A DNA stretch of 64,000 nucleotides from Pseudolactococcus reticulitermitis (lineage in GTDB: Bacteria; Bacillota; Bacilli; Lactobacillales; Streptococcaceae): positions 186,001 through 250,000 of the forward strand of contig NZ_BEDT01000003.1 of the NCBI RefSeq assembly GCF_002260845.1. The letters are read 5' to 3'. The notes beneath the pieces were generated by a model. It saw nothing but the letters and a program-made list of their open reading frames with translations, was not told the origin of the DNA and did no database searches. The position numbers were made by a program, and so were the translations under genes. This document shows positions 19,237-28,409 of this stretch, piece by piece. The first letter of the stretch is position 1; each line of letters starts with the position of its first letter.

Positions 19237-21120
19237 TTACCAAATCTTAACACGGTCGCTTGGCTCACGCCACATGCCGTCACCTTTTTGAATATCAAAA
19301 GTGGCAAAGAATTCATCTAAGTTACTAGCTTGCACATTGGCACGGAGTTTACCCGGTGCATGGACGTCCATTGAGAGCAACATTTGTTGGTATTCTTCCG
19401 AGGCTTTGAGGCGCCAGATTTCTCCCCACTGGGTAAAAAAGGCTTTCAAATCTGTGTCAGATTCTCTGAGCGCTACGGTCATGGCAGCTGTCAAGCCGCC
19501 GGCATCGGCGATATTTTCCGAAACGACCAGTTGACCATTAACCTTGCCACCAGCGATTTCTAGACCGTCAAACTCAGCAATCATCAGCTCTTGCTTGGCT
19601 TCAAAAGCTTTGAAATCCTCATCTGTCCACCAGTTGTTCATGTTGCCAAACTCGTCGAAAAGAGCGCCGTTATTATCAAAGGCATGAGAGATTTCGTGGG
19701 CAATCACTGCGCCAATCCCGCCGTAATTTTGGCTCGGCGTTTGCTCCGTCGCTGAGTAAAAGGGCTTTTGCAAAATGGCTGCAGGGAAGACGATGGTGTT
19801 GCTATCTGGGCTAAAGTAGGCATTGACCATGTGGGCTGGCATGTGCCACTCCGTTTTATCGACATCTTCATTGAATTTGGCATAATGGCGATGGCTGCGC
19901 GCGACATCAAAACGTGTGATATTCGTATAAAGACTGTCATGCGACACGGTAAATTGTTGATAAATTTCTGGTAATTGATCAGGAAAACCGATAAAGACCG
20001 TCATGGCATCCAATTTCTTGATGGCTTTATCAATCGTCACACGGCTCAACCAAGTATTTTTATCCAATCGTTCTTGATAGACTTTAATCATCTCAGAGGT
20101 CATGTGTTTCACATCTGCCTTGGCTGCTTCGCCAAAATATTTGTGACCATAGTAAAGCCCAACAGCTTGTGAATACTGCCCCGTCGCCAAGTCAAAGGCA
20201 TGTTTTTCTTGACTGCGCGCTTCAGATGTACCAGATAATTTGCGGGAAAATTCACTGCCCAAAATCCGCAGATCATCAGACAAATACTGAGTTGAACCTC
20301 TCAGTAATTTGACCAACATCCATGATTTGATCAGCTCAAAATTGTCAGCATTGACGATTTGATCAAAGTTTTCATAGAAGCGTTTTTCATAGACAACGAT
20401 TTTTTCAGGTAACTTTCCGATTAAACTATCGATAATTTTGGCAAATGGGACAGACTTGATGTGTGATGTGAAATCACTGATAGCGATAGGATTATAAAGT
20501 TCCGCATACTTTGCCCATTCTTCAGATGTATTGACGTACTGGGCTAAGATGGCATCGAATTTGACCGTGTTCTCAGCTTGTTGCTGTGCGTCTTCTGCTG
20601 AATAGCCAAACTCACGCAAAATGGCAACCGTGTTGCTCGCATAAAAGTCAAGCAACTCAGCTTTACGTGGGTGTTCCGCCGCATAGTAAGTCGTGTCTGG
20701 CAAAATCAAGCCAGCACCAGAAAAAGTCAAGGCATAATGCACAGCGTCTTTCATATCGGTATCGACTGATAATCCAAAGGGTACAGGCACCTGTGAGTTT
20801 AAAATCAAGTCCGAAAATTTCCCTGTCAATTCATCAAAATCTGAAATGCCTAAAATTTTGTCTAACTCAGGTTGAACAGGTTCAGTCCCAAACTCGAAAC
20901 GCTCGATAAAATCGCCTGCTTTTTTGTAGAATTTCGCAAATTCAGTCATGACAGGTTCGTCAAACTCATGAATGGTTGCAAAATCGTGCATTAATGTTTT
21001 TTCGTTGTTAATCACCAGCTCATCAAAGGCTGCAATCCGTGGGCGGTCTGACGGAATTTCCGTTTCTGCCAGCCACTCAGCATTGACCGCTTCAAATAAA
21101 TCGTCCTGAATTCTAACCAT
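19237..21120 (-). CDS. pepO: Neutral endopeptidase PepO (M13 metallopeptidase)
   Basis: A 627-aa cytoplasmic zinc oligoendopeptidase of the neprilysin family, which cleaves casein-derived peptides in lactococci. The zinc motif HEISH lies near residue 475 and the third ligand motif ENIADAGG near 535; the C-terminus ends KIW as in neprilysins. No signal peptide. A GTG four codons upstream is possible, but GAAGGTGG precedes the ATG at 21120 and the sequence MVRIQDDLF matches the family start. The start overlaps the end of the upstream oxidoreductase gene by 8 nt, so they are probably one operon. Confidence 0.95.
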   Translation of the reverse strand: MVRIQDDLFEAVNAEWLAETEIPSDRPRIAAFDELVINNEKTLMHDFATIHEFDEPVMTEFAKFYKKAGDFIERFEFGTEPVQPELDKILGISDFDELTGKFSDLILNSQVPVPFGLSVDTDMKDAVHYALTFSGAGLILPDTTYYAAEHPRKAELLDFYASNTVAILREFGYSAEDAQQQAENTVKFDAILAQYVNTSEEWAKYAELYNPIAISDFTSHIKSVPFAKIIDSLIGKLPEKIVVYEKRFYENFDQIVNADNFELIKSWMLVKLLRGSTQYLSDDLRILGSEFSRKLSGTSEARSQEKHAFDLATGQYSQAVGLYYGHKYFGEAAKADVKHMTSEMIKVYQERLDKNTWLSRVTIDKAIKKLDAMTVFIGFPDQLPEIYQQFTVSHDSLYTNITRFDVARSHRHYAKFNEDVDKTEWHMPAHMVNAYFSPDSNTIVFPAAILQKPFYSATEQTPSQNYGGIGAVIAHEISHAFDNNGALFDEFGNMNNWWTDEDFKAFEAKQELMIAEFDGLEIAGGKVNGQLVVSENIADAGGLTAAMTVALRESDTDLKAFFTQWGEIWRLKASEEYQQMLLSMDVHAPGKLRANVQASNLDEFFATFDIQKGDGMWREPSDRVKIW

Positions 21121-22144
21121 TTTTAAAACCACCTTCTAAAATGTCAATCACGCGCAACATCTGCGCATCTGTAATTAATTTTTCTGCTCCATTGACCAAG
21201 GTCTCATAGGCCGCATCGTAAATCCGACCATAGTCGCCAAGCTCTGACGGGATGTATTTCTCGATACGGTCGCCGTTTTGGTTGAGATAGGTCAGATGCC
21301 CGTAAGCTTGCGGACTATCCTCGCCAAATCCTGATACCCCTGGCATGATGCCAGCTTTCAAGTCATTTTCCTGCTGATCAACCTCTTGCTTGATAAACGT
21401 GCCTTTTGTGCCTTGAATCAACCATTTTGGATAGGGCACAAGGGCTAACTCCGTCGCATGGACGCTAGCTTTTAAGTGGTCAGGATAGAATAAATCTACA
21501 GCAAAATGGTCATCGAGCGTGCTCAAAGGCTGGCGGGTACTCCTAATATCGTACTGAACTTTTTCAGGACTGCCAAATAGACTGACCATTTGGTCAACGA
21601 GATGGACACCATGACCGTAAAAAGCGCCATCAAAATTCGAGCCTGTGACGACCGTCTCATCAGGTCGAAAATGATCCATGTGAACCTGAATATCAATCAC
21701 GCGCCCCAGATACCCCGTCTCAATCACTTTTTTAACCGTCAAAAAGTCACTATCGAACCGACGATTTTGGAAAGGCATGAAAAAGAGATTGGCGGCATTG
21801 GCAAGCGCTATTAGCTCTTGCATTTCAGACAATTTCTCAACAGCTGGCTTGTCTAGCAAGACATTTTTACCCGCCTGCAATAATTGTTTCGCCAAGGCGA
21901 AATGCGATTTGGCTGGTGTCACGATAATAACTAGGTCAATGGTCGTGTCTTGAATAATATCCTGAATATCTGTCGAAAAACGCGTACCAGTCGCTTCCAA
22001 AGCAAGTTGCGCCTCAGGATTTTTCATCAAAGTTGGCGTGACGACTCTAGCAATCTCAAAATTGTCACGTATTTGCAAATAAGGAATGTGGTAACGGTTG
22101 GTTGATTTGCCAAAACCAACATAGGCTATTTTCAATTTTTTCAT
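21113..22144 (-). CDS. Gfo/Idh/MocA-family oxidoreductase
   Basis: A 343-aa NAD(P)-dependent dehydrogenase. The N-terminal Rossmann strand IAYVGFGKSTNRYHIPYL and the following ELVxP-type block (VIIVTPAKSHFALAKQLLQAGKNVLLDKP) are diagnostic for the family. The substrate, a sugar or inositol derivative, cannot be read from the sequence. An extended -10 (TGATACAAT, minus strand 22158-22150) lies only 5 nt before the ATG and I see no Shine-Dalgarno, so the mRNA may be leaderless. pepO overlaps its 3' end. Confidence 0.9.
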   Translation of the reverse strand: MKKLKIAYVGFGKSTNRYHIPYLQIRDNFEIARVVTPTLMKNPEAQLALEATGTRFSTDIQDIIQDTTIDLVIIVTPAKSHFALAKQLLQAGKNVLLDKPAVEKLSEMQELIALANAANLFFMPFQNRRFDSDFLTVKKVIETGYLGRVIDIQVHMDHFRPDETVVTGSNFDGAFYGHGVHLVDQMVSLFGSPEKVQYDIRSTRQPLSTLDDHFAVDLFYPDHLKASVHATELALVPYPKWLIQGTKGTFIKQEVDQQENDLKAGIMPGVSGFGEDSPQAYGHLTYLNQNGDRIEKYIPSELGDYGRIYDAAYETLVNGAEKLITDAQMLRVIDILEGGFKNG

Positions 22145-22194
22145 GTCTATATTGTATCAGAAAATTGGTGTTTTTCCTTTATTTAGCTATATAC

Positions 22195-22701
22195 TCATTT
22201 AATATTCTCAGCGACAAAGTGGTCTTTCCCTTTTGTCGGCTCAAAAAATCGCCAAACCTCACCTTGAGTCCTTGAAATAAATGCCTGTAAGCACCAACCA
22301 TTTGAAAACGTGATGCAGATATCAAAATGGTCATTTACCGTTACATCCAAAACACGACTATCGTTCTCTGATAAATTCATATTTTCAGCGCGTTCATCAT
22401 AAAGATTTCCACCTTGAATATCCCAATCAAATGTATCCCAGTCAAACGTTTTAGCATTAGTATCAGTATCTGATATCGGATAGTACATATCTCCTGAAGC
22501 AATAACAATTCGATCTGACTGATTATCAATGATTCGCCAAGATGTTTGCAGATGCAAGGCAAACTCATGTACGATTCGGTCCCTTCCTTTCCAGTCAGTC
22601 GCCTGCACTTCCTTCCCAAAACCAAGCCACGCCATATCTGCTGCCCTACCAATGGTTGAAAATTTTTGTCCAATGATATCCTGAATATAAGTTTTATCCA
22701 T
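22195..22701 (-). CDS. Conserved hypothetical protein, about 168 aa
   Basis: I do not recognise a function. The protein starts MDKTYIQDIIGQKFSTIGRA and has a compact, mixed alpha/beta composition rich in aromatic and acidic residues, without a signal peptide or membrane segment. A longer frame reaches 22722, but the ATG at 22701 follows GGGAG and starts 1 nt after the stop of the MazG-like gene, which suggests translational coupling. Small proteins of this type are often orphan or immunity-like; that is only a guess. Confidence 0.7.
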   Translation of the reverse strand: MDKTYIQDIIGQKFSTIGRAADMAWLGFGKEVQATDWKGRDRIVHEFALHLQTSWRIIDNQSDRIVIASGDMYYPISDTDTNAKTFDWDTFDWDIQGGNLYDERAENMNLSENDSRVLDVTVNDHFDICITFSNGWCLQAFISRTQGEVWRFFEPTKGKDHFVAENIK

Positions 22702-22702
22702 C

Positions 22703-23008
22703 CTACTCCCGACACTTTTCAACGGGATATTTCTTCCCGTTCTTAATCATCTTATTTTGAATTATTTCAGTGACATCTAATCCTAAATCACTTGACAATA
22801 TCAAAGTGTAAATCATGACATCAGAGATTTCGTCTTTGATATTGTCTATATTTTCTCGGATGGCTTCTTCACTTGATAGCCATTGGAAGTTTTCCAGTAA
22901 CTCTGCCGCTTCCAGTGAAATTGACAAGGCAATATCTTTCTCGTTATGCGCTTGCCGCCAATTTCTGTCGTCTCTGAATTGGTTGATGGCTTTGATTAAT
23001 GCTTCCAT
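22703..23008 (-). CDS. MazG-like nucleotide pyrophosphohydrolase
   Basis: A 101-aa all-alpha NTP-PPase of the MazG/dUTPase-like superfamily. It shows the metal-binding pattern EAAELLE near residue 33 and EISDVMIY near 60 (ExxE and ExxD). These enzymes hydrolyse (d)NTPs to monophosphates, in house-cleaning or in phage-response roles. Start ATG with GAGGAG upstream. It is coupled to the unknown gene downstream and lies next to the TOTE-type helicase, all on the same strand. Confidence 0.88.
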   Translation of the reverse strand: MEALIKAINQFRDDRNWRQAHNEKDIALSISLEAAELLENFQWLSSEEAIRENIDNIKDEISDVMIYTLILSSDLGLDVTEIIQNKMIKNGKKYPVEKCRE

Positions 23009-23063
23009 GTTGTCGCTCCTCTATTTTTTATTTATATAATTGATTAAACCACATATCTTGCAA

Positions 23064-25457
23064 TCAAGATAAGGGATAATCCGCCAGTAATTCTTTGCCT
23101 AAGCGATCACTCACAAATCGGATACTTGTCGCTGAAAGATCCTTATACCCCCAAAACTGAATGCTACCATACCAACAAATTTCATCATCAATGATTAAGA
23201 TTGACTGTTGAATTTTGGCATTGAAGATGACTTGAATCGCTTGATGTGTGAGCAATTCAATCAAACTCTTCTGTGTTTCTCTTGCCTTCCCTCGCAAAAT
23301 TTCGGGATTTTTTGTGATGATTTGAACTTTTCCTTTGACATGTTCAAGTCGTCTAATCAACTGCAGATTGAGTTTTGGTACGATGATTTCCACACTGTTT
23401 TTAGCATTTAACAGATCATTTTCAAGCGTTTGCTGATAATTATGGCTATCAAACACTTTGGATTGGTAGGCACTGGTCAATTCGTCTTCCGCCAATCGAT
23501 AGTCTTGCTTACGATAAGTTGTAAGCCTTTTTTGGTACATTTTGGCAAATCGAGGCACTGAAATGTCCACATAATCATAGACACGTAATTCTGTTTTCTC
23601 AGATAAATTTCGTTGTAATCTACCTAAATACTGTTGCTGATTTCCTTTCCAAGAAAATGGCAAAGCAAATATCAAAGTATCAAGCTGAGGTAAATCAAAG
23701 CCTTCCCCTGCAAATTTGCTGGTAGATAGCAAGACGAAAGGCGTTTTCATTTGACTCATTTGGGCAATCTTATCACGATTTTCAGCCCTCTTCCCTTGTC
23801 CTGTCATTTCAAACAAAGGGATTTCATCAAGTTCCTCACGCATCATTTCTGACAAAATCTTTAAATGTGCAACCCTTTCACTGAGTAATAATACCGTTCT
23901 ACCTAATTTTGCTTGCGCAAGAACATCCTGAACGATTTGTTTGTTCCGATTTTTCGACTGCGACAATCGTTTTAGCTGGTTGGTGTAAGTATCATGTAAA
24001 AATTCAGAAGAGATTTCACCAATGGACGTGTAGCGTGGGTAAACATATTGTTGAATCAAAAGATTTTCTGACTGCATCCTTTGACTTTCAAAAACAATCT
24101 GCCCACATCGCATCAAAATAATCGCCTCTAAGCCGTCTTTTCGTTGTGGTGTCGCACTCAAACCATAAAGAAATTTAACACTTGCATATCTAATAACTGC
24201 CTCAAAAGAAGGCGCCGCAATATGGTGACACTCGTCCACAATGACCATGCCGTAATCCTTGAAGAAATCAGCCAAATTTGCCATTTTAGCAAGTTTGCCA
24301 ATTGTGACAATATCAACAACTTTCGACTGTTTATTTTTTTGACCTGATAAGATGCCAACTTTTTCTTTTTTCCGCTTTCGCCCTGTTTTTGTCAATTCTT
24401 CAAAGGGTTCTGTTTCAATGGTTAAAAATTCATCTAGTCTGCTTTTCCATTGATTGACCAAATTATCCAAATGCACAATGATTAACGTACTCGTCTTGCG
24501 CTCAGCAATCAGCTTGGCGCTCACAACTGTTTTACCAAAACCAGTTCTAGCAGATAAAATCCCTAAGTCCGTTTGACTTAAAGCCTCAAATCCCTCTTCC
24601 TGTTCTGGACGCAAGCTACCATTAAATTTGACAATAATTTCTTGACCAGCAGATTTCATATCTTGCCATTTAATGTCATCGATGACAGACTTTAATTTGG
24701 CAGTCAAACCACGTGGTAAATAAATATTGTGCTCATCTTCTCTTGCACTGGTGATAAACTGTGGAATATTATCCTGCCAAATCGGCGCTCTCATCCGTTG
24801 TCGTTTGACAAATTCTGGATTTCTAAATGTCGCCAGATACATTAGTTGAATTTGTTCTTTTCTGGATAAATTTTCTTTAGCAATTATCAACTCACCCGCA
24901 GCAATACATCGGATTGCTTTCGGATAAGCTACTTCTCTTTTTGAAACTTTTGGTTGAAAATGCTTATCAAAAAGTTCATACCCCGCCTTGCTTTCAGTCA
25001 CCTCTGTAAAATCTAGAATCTCTTTTTCAGAATAGTGTTTTTTGACAAGCAAATGTTCCCAGAGATTCATAATCGGTTGAAAAGTGTTAGTTAGAAAAGT
25101 TGACCGTCCCTCTTGAACATTTTTGAACTGCAAAGGCAGGGCAATCAAATTACCGAAACCACCAGTTGGTAAGGTATCTTGCATGGGAATCATCCGATCA
25201 TAACTCGAAAAATCAATGCCTGGTTGCTGCATCAATGTTGTTGTCAATATCGCACTACCAAATCGTCTTGCAAGCCTCGCTGGTATATTTGATGCAAAGA
25301 AAAACCAGAGATGAATCCCTTTGCCACTCCGTGAGCGTTCAATCAGGCAATCAATGCCTTCACGTTCACAAGTTGTCACAACCGCTTGAGCTGACTTGAT
25401 CGCATCTGCCTTATCAAAATCCATGACCAACAAATAAGTCGTATCATCTATCAGCAT
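23064..25457 (-). CDS. TOTE-type primase-helicase with C-terminal PLD-like domain, probably 5'-truncated
   Basis: A 797-aa reading frame from the first ATG. Residues about 1-150 are an archaeo-eukaryotic-primase domain of the TOTE conflict-system type (VMDFDK near 11; RSGKGIHLWFFF near 43; YDRMIPMQDTLPTGGFGNLI). Residues about 280-620 are an SF2 helicase (SARTGFGKT near 304, VDECHH near 406). The last 110 residues resemble a phospholipase-D-like segment. The frame stays open upstream to 25678 with recognisable sequence (ERSFYGIYPM just before the ATG), but it has no ATG, GTG or TTG there. The N-terminal zinc-finger/LFRGR part typical of TOTE proteins is missing. It reads in frame out of the 3' end of a Fic gene. 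It may be a truncated, non-functional gene. Confidence 0.75.
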   Translation of the reverse strand: MLIDDTTYLLVMDFDKADAIKSAQAVVTTCEREGIDCLIERSRSGKGIHLWFFFASNIPARLARRFGSAILTTTLMQQPGIDFSSYDRMIPMQDTLPTGGFGNLIALPLQFKNVQEGRSTFLTNTFQPIMNLWEHLLVKKHYSEKEILDFTEVTESKAGYELFDKHFQPKVSKREVAYPKAIRCIAAGELIIAKENLSRKEQIQLMYLATFRNPEFVKRQRMRAPIWQDNIPQFITSAREDEHNIYLPRGLTAKLKSVIDDIKWQDMKSAGQEIIVKFNGSLRPEQEEGFEALSQTDLGILSARTGFGKTVVSAKLIAERKTSTLIIVHLDNLVNQWKSRLDEFLTIETEPFEELTKTGRKRKKEKVGILSGQKNKQSKVVDIVTIGKLAKMANLADFFKDYGMVIVDECHHIAAPSFEAVIRYASVKFLYGLSATPQRKDGLEAIILMRCGQIVFESQRMQSENLLIQQYVYPRYTSIGEISSEFLHDTYTNQLKRLSQSKNRNKQIVQDVLAQAKLGRTVLLLSERVAHLKILSEMMREELDEIPLFEMTGQGKRAENRDKIAQMSQMKTPFVLLSTSKFAGEGFDLPQLDTLIFALPFSWKGNQQQYLGRLQRNLSEKTELRVYDYVDISVPRFAKMYQKRLTTYRKQDYRLAEDELTSAYQSKVFDSHNYQQTLENDLLNAKNSVEIIVPKLNLQLIRRLEHVKGKVQIITKNPEILRGKARETQKSLIELLTHQAIQVIFNAKIQQSILIIDDEICWYGSIQFWGYKDLSATSIRFVSDRLGKELLADYPLS

Positions 25458-25678
25458 CGGATAAATCCCATAAAAACTCCGCTCATCATCGCCAAATTCT
25501 AAGGCTTTTTTTCTATTTTTAGGCAGGGGTTGAGAAAAATCTTTTATTTCCTGCGAAGCAACATAGGCAAAAGCCTTATATCTGTCAACTTCAAATTCAG
25601 ATAATTCTTCTAGCCATTCTCCTAGTTCTTTAGCGTTTTCTGCTTTTAAATACTGTAAATATCTTCCCTTACAAGTCG
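25458..25678 (-). pseudogene. Open extension joining Fic C-terminus to TOTE primase
   Basis: This stretch is open in the helicase frame. It encodes GRYLQYLKAENAKELGEWLE and onward to ERSFYGIYP. The first half looks like the C-terminal helices of a small Fic protein, and the last 15 residues like the TOTE primase. It overlaps the 3' end of the Fic frame in another phase. This fits a one-base frameshift in fic plus a deletion fused to the helicase. Confidence 0.5.
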
Positions 25679-26218
25679 ATCATGTTTAAGTGCTACTAAG
25701 GCATTTAACATTCTGCCTGTACGACCGTTACCATCAGAAAAAGGATGAATTTTTTCAAATTTAATATGATATTCAGCGATTGTTTCAAAGAGCTGCCCTG
25801 TTTCTTTAAGAGCTTTGTTGTAATCCACAACAAACTCTGCCATTACTTCGGCTGTCTCGCTAGCTTTAGCTGTTTGAAATTCAGCACCTACAATATAATT
25901 GTTTAACTTTTTGTATTCACCCGCAAAAGTTACAGTGCTCTCGCCAATAAAGTAATCAATCTTCTTTATGATAAATTCCGTCAATTCAGTTGGTTCATTT
26001 AATTCTTGCAAAACTACTTCTAAGGTACGTGCATTACTTTCAATTTCGAAAATTTCACGCTTATGAACGCTTCTACTCGGCGTTATACCCTCTAACAGCA
26101 AAACTGCTGTCTCTGCCAATGTCAGCGTATTCCCCTCTAAAGCCGTTGAATGGTGGCTAAATCGGATGGCTAAATCTTTGATATAATCTTCTGGTATTTC
26201 ACGCATCATACTCTCCAT
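25646..26218 (-). pseudogene. fic: Fic-family AMPylase, frameshifted near the 3' end
   Basis: A 190-aa frame of a class II Fic protein, which transfers AMP to target proteins. The N-terminal inhibitory motif STALEGN (24-30) and the catalytic motif HPFSDGNGRTGR (158-169) are intact. The frame ends 21 residues after the motif at TAA (25648-25646), where most Fic proteins continue with two more helices. Those helices appear to be encoded in the helicase frame just downstream (RYLQYLKAENAKELGEW). Start ATG with AAAGGA upstream. Either the gene is damaged or the short form is still active, since all catalytic residues remain. Confidence 0.75.
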
Positions 26219-26370
26219 AGTTAATCCTTTACAGTCTAGGTCTACCTAAGCGAATAACCTTTGTCCTACCATCATTATAAAAAATACCATTTTCCCATCC
26301 TATTTATTTTAACATATTTATGATAATACAGCTGATATAGGCCTAGCATAATGTTTTTCTTTTTAAACAA

Positions 26371-26396
26371 AAAAAGCGCCGTTGCACGCTCCTTTA
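26371..26396 (-). terminator. Weak terminator of the VTC-like operon
   Basis: A short stem (AGCG with CGCT) followed by seven T on the minus strand; overlaps the last codon of the beta-helix gene. Confidence 0.4.
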
Positions 26397-27713
26397 ATGC
26401 CCTCTAGGACCACCTTTACCGCCACCCATACCGCCTTGCATACCACTAAAGGTTGCAATCGTATCTTGGGTAATAGCTGTTGTCGTGCCATCTGCTGCAA
26501 CTTCTACTACCGTTGCGTTGCTCTGTTTATAAGTACCATCAAAGTCAATCGTTGACCAATCACGAGCTGATTTCGGCACATGGACCGTTATCATACCTCC
26601 CGTTATCGTCAAATCACCATTAGAGTCCAGACCGTCACCAGAACCAGAAAGTCCCGCATAAACAACCAGCTTACCACCCGAAATCGTTACCTTACCTGTG
26701 CTTGAATTAAAATTATCTTGTTTTGTCCCAGTCTCGCTATCATTGCCACCAGCACCATTAATCCCGTCATCTTGCGCTTTGACTGTGATGTCGCCACCCT
26801 TGATTTGAAGATCCGCCGCCTCAAGCCCTTCGTATGAGTTATCAATTTTGATTGTCCCGTTATTGACCTCTAAAATACCATCTGCGTGCATACCATCATC
26901 TTCAACATCAAGCGTTATATCACCCTGATTGATGACAATGTTGGTGCTGGCATGGAAACCGTCGCTTATTGCCTTGATATTGAACGTCCCACCATTCACC
27001 GTAATCACGCCTTGATTCGCCTCTTCGGTATTGGTCGTTTTAACCGCATTACTTTCAGAAGTTAGGATAAACTCACCACCATCAAAAGTCACACTGTCTT
27101 TACCTTTGATGGTTTCATTTTTCGCAGTCAATTCGTAAGTGCCACTGCTAAAAGTCAAATCATTTTTAGATTGAATGGCATTTTGAGCTGCTGAAGTCAC
27201 TACTAATTTTCCTTTGCCTGTGAAGCTCAAATCATCTTTTGAATAAATCGTTGCTGTATTCTCTGCATCTTCACCTGTGCTTGAAATTGTATTGGTCGTG
27301 CCCTCTACCGTTTCAATCGTGACTTTTTTACCATTGGTAATAGCAATGGGAGCCGTTGTCGTGTTTGCCAAGTCAACATTGTTTAAAACAATCGTGACTT
27401 GATCCGTATCGCCCACATTGATGGCAATTTGACCATTCTTGGTCTGCCCTGTGATTTCATAAGTACCTGCTTGCGTAATGGACAAGTTGGCGTTTTGTGA
27501 CAAATCTACTTTTGTCGCATTTTCAAGTGCTGTTGCGGTGACTGTTTCACTACTTTTAGCTGTACTCGCCTTGCTTGCATCAGTGCTTTTACTAGTCGAA
27601 GTTGCCGAGATAGCAGAAGTCTGCTTGCCTTTATTTAAGACCACAACCATTCCAAGAATGACGGCTAATCCTACGATAATTGAGACAATACTTATTATTT
27701 TTTTATGTTTCAT
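26394..27713 (-). CDS. Secreted carbohydrate-binding beta-helix protein (Cthe_2159-like, DUF4353)
   Basis: A 439-aa protein with an N-terminal signal or anchor helix (about 8-25), a Ser/Thr/Ala linker (30-60) and a right-handed beta-helix made of imperfect repeats such as GGTFNIKAISDGFHAS, GDITLDVEDDGMHADG and GGDITVKAQDDGINGAG. The recurring DDGxHA/DDGINGAG motif is typical of Cthe_2159-type proteins, which bind acidic polysaccharide. It ends in a Gly/Met-rich tail. ATG at 27713 has AGAAAGAG upstream; the GTG at 27722 is less likely. It is last in an operon with DUF4956 and a VTC-like protein. Confidence 0.85.
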   Translation of the reverse strand: MKHKKIISIVSIIVGLAVILGMVVVLNKGKQTSAISATSTSKSTDASKASTAKSSETVTATALENATKVDLSQNANLSITQAGTYEITGQTKNGQIAINVGDTDQVTIVLNNVDLANTTTAPIAITNGKKVTIETVEGTTNTISSTGEDAENTATIYSKDDLSFTGKGKLVVTSAAQNAIQSKNDLTFSSGTYELTAKNETIKGKDSVTFDGGEFILTSESNAVKTTNTEEANQGVITVNGGTFNIKAISDGFHASTNIVINQGDITLDVEDDGMHADGILEVNNGTIKIDNSYEGLEAADLQIKGGDITVKAQDDGINGAGGNDSETGTKQDNFNSSTGKVTISGGKLVVYAGLSGSGDGLDSNGDLTITGGMITVHVPKSARDWSTIDFDGTYKQSNATVVEVAADGTTTAITQDTIATFSGMQGGMGGGKGGPRGH

Positions 27714-27728
27714 ATTAAACACTCTTTC

Positions 27729-28409
27729 TTATAAATCATTTAACCCAAGCTTGTTGTGTTGGATTGTTATCGGCAGATTACCATTGACTTCGCGCAATTT
27801 ATCGAGGAAAATCTTTTGTTGGGCGCTATCTTTTTCTGTAATCGAAAAAGTGACTTCTAATAAGCTCCCGAGATTGGTCGTTTTGACTTGCTCAATCTTG
27901 TAACCATTGGTAAATTCTGCAAAAATGGGATTAAATTCTGAGTTGTAATCTGTATATTCTGGCAGGGTAATTTTAACTTGTTTCTGCGTTGAGGCTGTTT
28001 CACCAAATTTCATTTGCGTGTAGGCAAGCATGGCAAGGCTAACAATAATGACAAAAATAAAAGCATAAACGACATAACCCATTCCGATCGCAAGACCAGA
28101 CGCCATTGAGAAAAAAATCGTCGTAATTTCACGCGCATTCCCCGGAGCTGAACGGAAACGAACCAGTGTGAAAGCACCAGCCACGGTAATGCCTGCACCC
28201 AGATTGCCGTTCACAACCATGATAACTGCAGAAACGAGCACCGGCAACAAGGCAATGGTAAACACAAAATTTTTGCTGTAATGATTGCGGTACATATGAA
28301 TTTTAGCAATGACGAAGCCAGCTAAAAGACTGGCAAAAATCGTCGTCAGCAAGACCGGCAAGCTGACTGAGAGTGTGTTGGTTGAACTAGGTAGAATACT
28401 TGATAGCAT
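27729..28409 (-). CDS. DUF4956 membrane protein
   Basis: A 226-aa protein with about four transmembrane helices in the first 150 residues and a soluble C-terminal domain of about 75 residues (ACT-like by size only). The conserved VRFRSAPGNAREITTIFF stretch near residues 83-100 is the family hallmark. Function is unknown, but the family recurs beside VTC-like polyphosphate polymerases and CotH/beta-helix proteins. The start overlaps the end of the VTC-like gene by 23 bp; the beta-helix gene follows 15 bp after the stop. This is a tight operon. Confidence 0.88.
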   Translation of the reverse strand: MLSSILPSSTNTLSVSLPVLLTTIFASLLAGFVIAKIHMYRNHYSKNFVFTIALLPVLVSAVIMVVNGNLGAGITVAGAFTLVRFRSAPGNAREITTIFFSMASGLAIGMGYVVYAFIFVIIVSLAMLAYTQMKFGETASTQKQVKITLPEYTDYNSEFNPIFAEFTNGYKIEQVKTTNLGSLLEVTFSITEKDSAQQKIFLDKLREVNGNLPITIQHNKLGLNDL

